DNA from: JAFGED01 sp964551295
GTDB taxonomy: Bacteria > Chloroflexota > Anaerolineae > B4-G1
DNA length: 18,148 nucleotides
Assembly (NCBI GenBank): GCA_964551295.1
Contig: CAZKDJ010000072.1
Coordinates: forward strand, 1-18,148
Reading direction: 5' to 3'
In this document: one piece after another, positions 1 through 5,784 of the stretch
How positions within the stretch are numbered: position 1 is the first letter of the stretch
How the letters are laid out: the number at the start of each line of letters is the position of its first letter
Translations under genes and position numbers: made by a program
The notes under the pieces: generated by a model
What the model was told of the DNA's origin: nothing
The model's input: the letters and a program-made list of their open reading frames with translations, nothing else
Databases searched by the model: none

Positions 1-318
1 GATTTTCATCAACACGCACATGTGCACACCAAGAATTTGGATCTACTGAGTCTGGGGTTAGGGTTGGGCTTGGTGTTCTTTGTCTTATGGGGTTTCGTTC
101 AGAGCTATGCAGTGCTGAAGACGAAGAGCATCTGGGCGGCAGCCTTTCTGCACGGTGTGGTGAACAGCGTGTATGCCTTCATGCTGGGGTACGTGGTGCG
201 CCCTGATGACAAGGTTCTTTCTTTCGGGCTTGGGGTGTATGGTTTGGCTTGCTTGGCGGTGGTCGTGCTCTTCGTTTTGCGAGATTCGATATGGGTTACG
301 GGGTCGAGCGAAAAGTAG
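1..318 (+). CDS. CPBP-type intramembrane metalloprotease, C-terminal part
   Basis: The reading frame is open from base 1 to the TAG at 316-318, so this is the 3' end of a gene that begins outside the window; the GTG at 22 is unlikely to be the real start. About 105 residues are visible. They contain two or three hydrophobic helices, and the stretch SIWAAAFLHGVVNSVYAF resembles the last conserved motif of CPBP (CAAX protease/bacteriocin-processing) membrane proteases, where the His and Asn in 'H-x-x-x-N' belong to the active site. The glutamate-arginine motif expected earlier in the family is outside the window. Family members cleave or process prenylated proteins or peptides in the membrane, but the substrate here cannot be told. 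Alternative: an unrelated polytopic membrane protein with a similar helix. Confidence 0.55.
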   Translation, partial: DFHQHAHVHTKNLDLLSLGLGLGLVFFVLWGFVQSYAVLKTKSIWAAAFLHGVVNSVYAFMLGYVVRPDDKVLSFGLGVYGLACLAVVVLFVLRDSIWVTGSSEK

Positions 319-386
319 GGACGGATATTGGTCAGATGGGGGTGTGAACCTGCGCATGTCTATCTTCAAGATAAGCGCGCCCAGTT

Positions 387-773
387 ATGGTCAGTGATGG
401 GATCGCTCCCCTCACCGCCACTACCGAACGCCGGTTCGGAGCGCACGACTTTCGGGTCATCAACTCGGGTGGCATAGACGTTGGAATCATGACGATGACC
501 GTGGCGACCGATTGCGTCAAAGTGCATCAGCTATTCCTCTTGCCAGAGCACCAGGGCAAGGGCATCGGCGGCAAGTGCATGTCACTCATCCTGGAGGAGG
601 CGCGCCAGCTAGATTTGCCCGTGCGGCTGCGCGTGATGAAGGCCAACCCGCGAGCGCTGGCGTTCTACCGGCGGCTGGGATTCACACGCACCGGCGAAAC
701 CGATACGCACGATCTGATGGAAAAGCACCCACAGAGAAAATCCTGTTCGGTAAGCGGGGAGAATAAGGTATGA
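387..773 (+). CDS. GNAT-family N-acetyltransferase, apparently N-terminally shortened
   Basis: A 128-residue protein with the acetyl-CoA binding signature of GNAT enzymes: LFLLPEHQGKGIG at about residues 49-61, then an alpha helix, a beta strand LRVMKANPRALAFYRRLGF at 81-99 containing the N...A..FY..LGF motif of beta5/alpha4. These proteins move an acetyl group from acetyl-CoA to an amine on a small molecule or protein; the acceptor is unknown. An in-frame TAA at 372-374 limits the start to ATG 387, and no good Shine-Dalgarno site precedes it. Only about 40 residues come before the core, where the family normally has a beta strand and two substrate-binding helices first. The N-terminus is therefore short, possibly through 5' decay. 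The stop overlaps the next start (ATGA), so the two genes are translationally coupled. Confidence 0.75.
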   Translation: MVSDGIAPLTATTERRFGAHDFRVINSGGIDVGIMTMTVATDCVKVHQLFLLPEHQGKGIGGKCMSLILEEARQLDLPVRLRVMKANPRALAFYRRLGFTRTGETDTHDLMEKHPQRKSCSVSGENKV

Positions 774-1111
774 ACTCTGTTTTATGGATGCGCATCGTTC
801 AGGCACTGCTTCTTCTGGTGTGCCTCCTGGCAACTGCCGCCTTATGCTATGTGGGAGCAGTGGCCTGGAAGCGAGCGGACTCGCGCGGCAAACGGGTCAA
901 GTACATCCTCTTCGGAAGCGGCCTGGGGCTGCTCTTTGGCATCAGTTTGAGCGCATTCTTTCTGATGCAGCAGATGATGACGCGAGGGATAGATAGCGCG
1001 TCACTGGTCAAGACCGTGGCGCAGTATCTCTGTTGCAGCGTGGTTCCGGCGTTCATGTTCGCGGCAGCAGTGATACAGTTCTTGTGGCTGAGAAAGTACC
1101 GGCACAGGTAG
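770..1111 (+). CDS. Small membrane protein of unknown function
   Basis: A 113-residue protein I do not recognise. It has three strongly hydrophobic stretches (about residues 7-33, 44-66 and 85-105) with a basic segment (KRADSRGKRVK) between the first and second and a basic C-terminus (WLRKYRHR), suggesting a three-helix inner-membrane protein. Its ATG at 770 overlaps the stop of the acetyltransferase by four bases and is preceded by GGGGAG in the end of that gene, a good ribosome binding site. It is therefore probably made together with the acetyltransferase. No catalytic motif is visible. About 60 bases without recognisable signals follow before the next gene. Confidence 0.6.
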   Translation: MNSVLWMRIVQALLLLVCLLATAALCYVGAVAWKRADSRGKRVKYILFGSGLGLLFGISLSAFFLMQQMMTRGIDSASLVKTVAQYLCCSVVPAFMFAAAVIQFLWLRKYRHR

Positions 1112-1172
1112 ATCAGCTTCCGTTCAGCGCAAAGAGACCCATAACGACATCATGAAGCGGAGAAGGAAACGA

Positions 1173-2072
1173 ATGTCCACGAACTTCGAAGATACAAAAT
1201 GGTATTCGTACACGTCATCAACCCAAACCATGAGAACGTGGGCTAGGCGCCTCAGATCCTATGAGGAAATCCCCAAAGAGTTTCAGCCTGCATTTCCCAA
1301 ACACGAGGATCAATTCCCCTATACGTTATTGATCCCAGAAGACAGGTTTTCTCTATTCCGTAAGAGAAGCAAGAAAATCCTGCGCGTGTACGAGGATCGT
1401 TTTGTGCTTTTGGAAGCTCTGCGCAACGAGATCAAGACATCCTCCAACATGTTTGCAGATGTGCTCTACCTCGAACGAGGAAAGATTCTTCTATACTCCT
1501 GGCTAAAGATCATGGCACCATCTGGCACGCCATTGATAAGATTTAACACGACGAATGAATATCTATTCGACCCTGTGATCGAAAAAATCCGTCAAGGAAT
1601 GAGCGACTCCCACCCCAAGGATGTGGCACTCGGCGAGGACGAACAAGAGCTATCCAAATTCGATTATCTCAGAACAGTTAATTACAAGTATATGAGTTAT
1701 GGGAGAAAAAGTATCCGTCCCGATGATTCTGTGATCAGTATCGTCTATCAACCGGAGCGATGTATCCAAGAATTCAAGCTTTTCAATAGAACGCTCTTCC
1801 GGCGGTACGCCACTGGTCACCTCTCAATCTTGACGGAAAAGGAACTCATTTTGATCAAGGAAGATAAGCAGGTCAAAACCGATAAAGACAGCAAGCATGG
1901 AGGCGTTTTCACCTACATCCCTAGACGCCAAATACAGACTGTTTCATTCATTCCTGATCCGGAAAACTCGCATTGCATCATGGAGATCACGCTACCAGAA
2001 AACACCCGCCTGACTTCTGAATTTTCATCTGCCAATGAGGAACTGGAACTATTGCAGAGTTTACTGGGATGA
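1173..2072 (+). CDS. Hypothetical protein, AT-richer than its neighbours
   Basis: A 299-residue soluble protein that I do not recognise. The start at ATG 1173 is preferred over ATG 1152 because GAAGGA lies a few bases upstream of it; the earlier start would add seven residues, five of them basic. No signal peptide or membrane helix is seen. Two regions (about 65-120 and 215-295 of the mature count) look like alternating beta strands ending in an amphipathic helix (the last being EELELLQSLLG). This would suit two PH-like domains, but it is only a guess from the pattern. The gene uses many A/T-ending codons (aaa, gaa, aga, tta) and is visibly richer in A+T than flanking genes, which suggests acquisition by transfer or a different evolutionary history. 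It is followed by a repeat element rather than a coupled gene. Confidence 0.6.
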   Translation: MSTNFEDTKWYSYTSSTQTMRTWARRLRSYEEIPKEFQPAFPKHEDQFPYTLLIPEDRFSLFRKRSKKILRVYEDRFVLLEALRNEIKTSSNMFADVLYLERGKILLYSWLKIMAPSGTPLIRFNTTNEYLFDPVIEKIRQGMSDSHPKDVALGEDEQELSKFDYLRTVNYKYMSYGRKSIRPDDSVISIVYQPERCIQEFKLFNRTLFRRYATGHLSILTEKELILIKEDKQVKTDKDSKHGGVFTYIPRRQIQTVSFIPDPENSHCIMEITLPENTRLTSEFSSANEELELLQSLLG

Positions 2073-2077
2073 AACAC

Positions 2078-2151
2078 TTTTTACCGCGGAGCCCAAAGTT
2101 CGCAGAGAAATATAAAAACTCGGCGTCCTCGGCGTTCTCTGCGGTAATAAA
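2078..2151. repeat. Hairpin-forming intergenic repeat (GCAGAG/GCGTTCTCTGCGG type)
   Basis: The element starts with TTACCGCGGAG (2081-2091) and ends with CTCTGCGGTAA (2138-2148). These arms are inverted repeats that differ at one base, which can pair as G-U in RNA. Between them lie CGCAGAGAA and the direct repeat CGGCGTCCTCGGCGTTCTC. Read on the other strand this is the well-known CCGCAGAGAACGC-GAGGACGC type of dispersed intergenic element seen in several bacterial phyla. It may fold in the transcript and stabilise or end the message of the preceding gene. There is no terminal T run. Confidence 0.6.
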
Positions 2152-2214
2152 CTGATTCGGATAATCTGACAACACCTTACAGGAAAATCACTCTTGATCT
2201 TGAGAAAATCGACT

Positions 2215-2778
2215 ATGAAAGAAAACAGTGTGACAGCAGACCGTGAGAAAAAATCTAGCCAGGTCCCCGCCTTTGACTCGCCACACTCATCGGACGAGCG
2301 TACATGGGCTGCCCTGGCCCACGCCAGCACCCTGCTGAACGCGGCCACGGGTATGGGCGGGCTCATCGGCGCCGCCGTGATCTGGCTCACCCAGAAGGAG
2401 AAATCCGCCTGGGTGGCCTTTCACGGGCTCCAGTCGCTGGTCTTTCAAGCGGCCCAATCCCTGATCGTGTCGCTGGTGGTGGGCGTGGTGTGGGTCGTGG
2501 GGTTCGCGCTCAGCTTTATCACCCTCGGCCTCGGCGCTATCGTCGCCGTACCGGTGATGATCATGGTGATGTTTTTGGGCCTCGCACTTATGACGGGTGG
2601 CCTGGTGTATTCGCTCTATGGAGCCTACCAGGTGTACGAGGGCCGCGAGTTCCGGTACATCTGGATCGGTGACTGGGTCTATCAACGTTCTTTCGAGACG
2701 TCGGAAACTGAGCCACCCGACCAGGTGAGGGGGAGTAAAGATAAGCGTCAATCTGACCGACATCGGTCGGGCAAGTGA
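2215..2778 (+). CDS. DUF4870 (Tic20-like) membrane protein
   Basis: A 187-residue protein with a polar N-terminal tail of about 30 residues, then the DUF4870 pattern. This begins with DERTWAALAHASTLLN, in which an acidic/polar start leads into a helix containing the conserved AHASTLL. It continues with a glycine-rich helix, then the segment KSAWVAFHGLQSLVFQA, which matches the family's '(V/K)xxHaxQALnFQ' motif. Two long hydrophobic helices and the closing YxvYeGreFrY segment follow. Three to four membrane helices are expected. The function of the family is not known; its fold resembles the chloroplast import protein Tic20. ATG 2215 is chosen as the start. A TTG at 2194 preceded by AGGA is a possible alternative that adds seven residues. 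The C-terminal tail of about 30 residues is polar and probably disordered. Confidence 0.78.
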   Translation: MKENSVTADREKKSSQVPAFDSPHSSDERTWAALAHASTLLNAATGMGGLIGAAVIWLTQKEKSAWVAFHGLQSLVFQAAQSLIVSLVVGVVWVVGFALSFITLGLGAIVAVPVMIMVMFLGLALMTGGLVYSLYGAYQVYEGREFRYIWIGDWVYQRSFETSETEPPDQVRGSKDKRQSDRHRSGK

Positions 2779-2852
2779 GAACTGGGGAATCCCAAAGAGC
2801 CGTTGCTGACAATGAATTGCCAAGCAGTGTGAATTTGAAAGGAGAGGCTGAT

Positions 2853-3134
2853 ATGGCCACATACTTTATGTTCGGCAGCTACTCGGTAGATGCCGTGAAA
2901 AAGATCAGCGCCAAGCGCACAGAAAAGGCCGCAGAACTGATCGCAGAACATGGAGGGAAACTCAAGGCGGGGTACGCCCTGCTTGGAGAATACGACATCG
3001 TTCTCATCGTGGACCTCCCGGGCACGGAGCAAGCGATGGAGACCTCCGTCGCCCTGACCGAACTGCTGGGGATCTCGTTCACCACAGCCCCGGCAGTGAC
3101 CGTGGAAGAGTTTGACGAGATAATGGAAGATTGA
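2853..3134 (+). CDS. GYD domain-containing protein
   Basis: A 93-residue soluble protein matching the small GYD-domain family, which has a ferredoxin-like alpha/beta fold. It begins with a beta strand (MATYFMFGSYS), then a helix (KRTEKAAELIAEHGGKLKAG), the strand YALLGEYDIVLIVDLPG containing the name-giving G-x-YD segment (GEYDIV), a second helix (EQAMETSVALTELLGI) and a final strand. Length is normal for the family. The ATG at 2853 has a strong AAAGGAGAG site 6-7 bases upstream, so longer in-frame starts are rejected. The role of GYD proteins is not established; their fold suggests a small ligand-binding or oligomeric sensor protein. It stands 74 bases after the DUF4870 gene and 64 bases before the next, so it may be expressed with either. 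Confidence 0.82.
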   Translation: MATYFMFGSYSVDAVKKISAKRTEKAAELIAEHGGKLKAGYALLGEYDIVLIVDLPGTEQAMETSVALTELLGISFTTAPAVTVEEFDEIMED

Positions 3135-3198
3135 GCAGCAAAAAGCTCTTTGGAATTTCCTCAAAAAACGACTGAAACAAATCTTTGGAGGCTACATT

Positions 3199-4314
3199 AT
3201 GATCGGCCTGGCAAAATCGAAACTTTTCTCACCGTGGACCGACCCCGCGACAGGGGTGACCGTCTATCTCCTCACGCACAAGGTGGCGCCGGTTCAGGAG
3301 GCGTTCTACTTTGTCAACAACAGTGCCAGCACCGACGGGCGGTATCTGTGGTTCTACTGCGCCTTTCCGCCCTCCGGCTCGCAGAGGTACGGGAGGACGC
3401 TGGGCGTCGTCGATTTCGAGCGGCAGAAGGTGCGCCACTTTCCCGATACCCAGTTCCAGGGTGCATCTCCCCTGGCGGACGCGGAAAGCGGCGAGGTCTA
3501 TTGGACCTCCGGCCCGTCGATCTGGCGGCGACCCGCCGATCCGGCCGCCGGCGCAGAGTGCGTCAACTCGCTGCCCGAGGACCTGGTCAAGCTTCGGCCC
3601 GTCCACCGCCTGGCGACGCACCTCACGCGCTCGGCGGATGGCAAAGAGTTCTTTGTCGACGCCGCGTTCGGCTTGCAGTGGGTCTTTGGCACGCTGCCGG
3701 TCGACGGCGGCGACTTTCAACTGTGGCACCGCTTCGACCGCAATTACAACCACGCCCAGTTCAGCCCCACCGACCCCGACCTGGTGCTGTTCGCCGAGGA
3801 GAACCATCCCGACCCGATCACGGGGCTGCGCTTCCCCATCGTGGACCGCATGTGGCTGATCAGGCGCAACGAAGCGCCGCGCCCGGTCTTTGACACCCCC
3901 GCCCGCGTGACGCACGAGTGGTGGGACGTGGACGGGGAGCACGTGTGGTGCGTGTGGGGCAACGAGGCGTGGCGGACGAACATCGCGAGCCGCGAGGTCG
4001 AAAAGGTCACCTGGCCCGCCCACTGCTGGCACGCCCACGTCAGCCGGGATGGTGACTATATGATCAGCGATTCGAACGAGCGGTTCTACCGGGGCTGTCC
4101 CTCCTCGGTGTATTTTCTCAATCGGCGCACCGGCAAGCACGTGCACATCCTCAGCAACCCGGAGATGAAGGGCATCGTCGGCGCGCAGTACCACATCGAC
4201 CCCCACCCCCGCTTTTGCGTCTCGGACAGGTTCGTGGTCTTTACCGCCGCCGTCAGGGGCGAGGTCGATCTGGCCGTGGTCAAGGTGGACGACTTGATCA
4301 GCAGAACTGAGTGA
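3199..4314 (+). CDS. PL22-like (oligogalacturonate lyase-type) beta-propeller protein
   Basis: A 371-residue protein with repeated beta-propeller blades, seen as a recurring pattern of 'DGRYLWF', 'SADGKEFFVD', 'SPTDPDLVLFAEE', 'DGEHVWCVW', 'SRDGDYMISDSN' and 'SDRFVVFTA'. The order and spacing resemble oligogalacturonate lyases (PL22): an early NNSASTDGRYLWF blade, NHAQFSPTDPD near residue 184, THEWW near 238, HAHVSRDG near 278 and GAQYHIDPHPRF near 328. In PL22 enzymes a Mn2+ ion is held by three His and one Gln, and H278 or H280 with Q330, H332 and H336 are candidate counterparts here. The spacing of the last three is not identical to the Yersinia enzyme as I remember it, so activity on galacturonides is not certain. 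There is no signal peptide, so it should be cytoplasmic. The start ATG has TTGGAGG eight bases upstream. It sits 23 bases before the UROD-like gene. Confidence 0.6.
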   Translation: MIGLAKSKLFSPWTDPATGVTVYLLTHKVAPVQEAFYFVNNSASTDGRYLWFYCAFPPSGSQRYGRTLGVVDFERQKVRHFPDTQFQGASPLADAESGEVYWTSGPSIWRRPADPAAGAECVNSLPEDLVKLRPVHRLATHLTRSADGKEFFVDAAFGLQWVFGTLPVDGGDFQLWHRFDRNYNHAQFSPTDPDLVLFAEENHPDPITGLRFPIVDRMWLIRRNEAPRPVFDTPARVTHEWWDVDGEHVWCVWGNEAWRTNIASREVEKVTWPAHCWHAHVSRDGDYMISDSNERFYRGCPSSVYFLNRRTGKHVHILSNPEMKGIVGAQYHIDPHPRFCVSDRFVVFTAAVRGEVDLAVVKVDDLISRTE

Positions 4315-4337
4315 TACCTGCACGCAAGGAAAGAGCT

Positions 4338-5294
4338 ATGGCAATCGATAAACGCGCCGCCGTGTTGAGCCTGCTGGATACGGATCAGAAGCAGGAATAC
4401 ATCCCTGCCGCGTTCTTTCTGCACTTTGACCCAAGCTGCCACCGTGGGCAGGCGGCGGTCGACAAGCACCTGGAATATTTCCACTACACGGGAATAGACG
4501 TGGTCAAGATCCAATACGAGAACGCCTTCCCCCACCTGCCCCAGATCGCGCGGCCGGACGATTGGGCCAAGATGCCCCTCTACGGCAGGGAGTTTTACGC
4601 GGAACAGCTCAAGGTCGTCGAGGGACTGGTCAAGGCGGCCAAGCGTGAGGCGCTGGTGATCGTCACGCTCTACTCTCCCTTCATGTGCGCCGGTCAGACC
4701 GTGGGCGGACAGGCGATCATCACCGAGCACATCAAAGAGGCTCCGGAAAAAGTCGAGCAAGGGATGGAGATCATCACCGAGAGCCTGACGATTTTCGTCA
4801 AAGGGTGCATCGACCTGGGCGTGGACGGCTTTTATGCCTCCACCCAGGGCGGAGAGAGCGACCGCTTTGAGGACGCGGCGCTCTTTGACGCCTGCGTCAA
4901 ACCCTATGACCTGGCGCTCATGGAAGAGATCAACCACGCCTGCATCTTTAACGTGCTCCACGTGTGCGACTATCACGGCGGGTACAGCGACCTAGCGCCC
5001 TTCTTGGACTATCCGGGAGATGTGGTAAACTGTAGTCTGAAGCTGAAAACGCGCACGATGACCCCACAGGAGGTTTCCAACATGTTCGGCAGGCCATACA
5101 TGGGCGGGATGGATAGACATGGCGCCATCGTCTCGGGCAGCGCGGACGAGATCCGGCAGACGGTAGATGGCGTCCTGGCCCAGGCCTCGGACAAGTTCTT
5201 CTTGGCCGCCGACTGCACGCTGCCCAGCGACATCGACTGGGACAACATCAGAACGGCTATCGCCACAGCGCACGCACATACAAAAAGGCACTGA
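4338..5294 (+). CDS. Uroporphyrinogen decarboxylase-like family protein with HxC...C motif
   Basis: A 318-residue TIM-barrel protein of the UROD/MtaA/CmuA superfamily. It lacks a typical haem-pathway UROD N-terminus. What is visible is the barrel start (VLSLLDTDQKQEYIPAAFFLHF), the segment GVDGFYASTQGG near 161-172, and an H208-x-C210 pair (VLHVC) followed by C293 (AADCTLPSDI). The HxC...C arrangement with about 80 residues between is the zinc ligand pattern of corrinoid-linked methyltransferases such as MtaA. This suggests methyl or one-carbon transfer rather than porphyrin decarboxylation. The ATG at 4338 has AAGGAAAG seven bases upstream; an earlier in-frame start at 4311 is rejected. It is close behind the PL22-like gene and probably in the same transcript. 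No methyl-accepting corrinoid protein gene is visible nearby, so the partner is unknown. Confidence 0.72.
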   Translation: MAIDKRAAVLSLLDTDQKQEYIPAAFFLHFDPSCHRGQAAVDKHLEYFHYTGIDVVKIQYENAFPHLPQIARPDDWAKMPLYGREFYAEQLKVVEGLVKAAKREALVIVTLYSPFMCAGQTVGGQAIITEHIKEAPEKVEQGMEIITESLTIFVKGCIDLGVDGFYASTQGGESDRFEDAALFDACVKPYDLALMEEINHACIFNVLHVCDYHGGYSDLAPFLDYPGDVVNCSLKLKTRTMTPQEVSNMFGRPYMGGMDRHGAIVSGSADEIRQTVDGVLAQASDKFFLAADCTLPSDIDWDNIRTAIATAHAHTKRH

Positions 5295-5307
5295 AGGAGA
5301 TTTGCCT

Positions 5308-5331
5308 ATGTCAAAAGAGAAAGCACGATGA
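5308..5331 (+). other. Seven-codon leader-like ORF in front of the DinB-like gene
   Basis: ATG 5308 follows AAGGAGA with ideal spacing and encodes MSKEKAR before a TGA that overlaps the next ATG (5328). The strongest ribosome binding site of this region therefore serves this tiny frame, not the downstream gene, whose own upstream bases are a weak match. It may couple translation. Alternatively, a one-base change (real or a sequence error) split a slightly longer DinB-like protein starting here. Confidence 0.45.
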
Positions 5332-5777
5332 TTCAACAACTCGACCAGGCGCGCCAGACGATGCGCGCACTGCTGGCAGAGCTTGACACCCAGATGGAAT
5401 TCTACCCCGGCTGGACGGCGAAGCATCTGCCGGCACACATCGCAGGCTGGGATGATGCAGCCACCTCCTCACTGCGAGCGCACGCAGGCGGGCAAGAGCC
5501 CGCCACACCGGCTGTGCAGGGCATTGACGCCTACAACGCCGAGTCGGTCGCGACGCGGGAAGCACTGAGCTACAAACATATCGTGCAGGAGTGGGAGCTG
5601 GCCCGTGAGCAACTGAAGGCCGCCATTATCGAGATGCCGGAGGACATTTTGGAAAAACCGCTGCTCTTGCCGTGGGGTGGCAGGGGGACTGTGGCCCAGA
5701 TCGTCGCCATCTTTGCGCGACATGAAAAAGAGCACGCCGAAGAAATCCACGCGCTCATACACTCCCACCACGATTAA
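5328..5777 (+). CDS. DinB/DUF1706 (ClbS-like) four-helix-bundle protein
   Basis: A 149-residue, helix-rich protein of the DinB-like superfamily. The motif YPGWTAKHLPAHIAGWDD (residues 26-43) is the hallmark of the DUF1706/ClbS branch ('GWtvKDllAHlagWe'), with H37 as a candidate metal ligand. A second pair of histidines lies in the last helix (RHEKEHAEEI, H132 and H136), giving the three-His metal site usual for this fold. Members include metal-dependent transferases and ClbS, a hydrolase that opens the colibactin cyclopropane; many are uncharacterised, so no substrate is proposed. The start is ATG 5328, coupled to the short frame that begins at 5308; a -1 shift would add MSKEKAR. It is followed by only seven bases before the kinase gene. 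Confidence 0.72.
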   Translation: MIQQLDQARQTMRALLAELDTQMEFYPGWTAKHLPAHIAGWDDAATSSLRAHAGGQEPATPAVQGIDAYNAESVATREALSYKHIVQEWELAREQLKAAIIEMPEDILEKPLLLPWGGRGTVAQIVAIFARHEKEHAEEIHALIHSHHD

Positions 5778-5784
5778 TGGCACT

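Noticed and set aside
2081..2148. CRISPR or IS end
   Set aside because: There is one copy only, with no spacer-repeat periodicity and no transposase gene nearby.
3229..4323. A long open frame (364 codons) on the - strand opposite the PL22-like gene
   Set aside because: Its product is low in recognisable motifs and rich in Ala, Val, Gly and His as expected from the complement of a GC-rich gene; the + strand frame has blade motifs and a good ribosome site.
4086..4976. Open frame of 296 codons on the - strand across the PL22-like/UROD-like junction
   Set aside because: It overlaps two well-supported genes with family motifs and has no ribosome site or recognisable domain.
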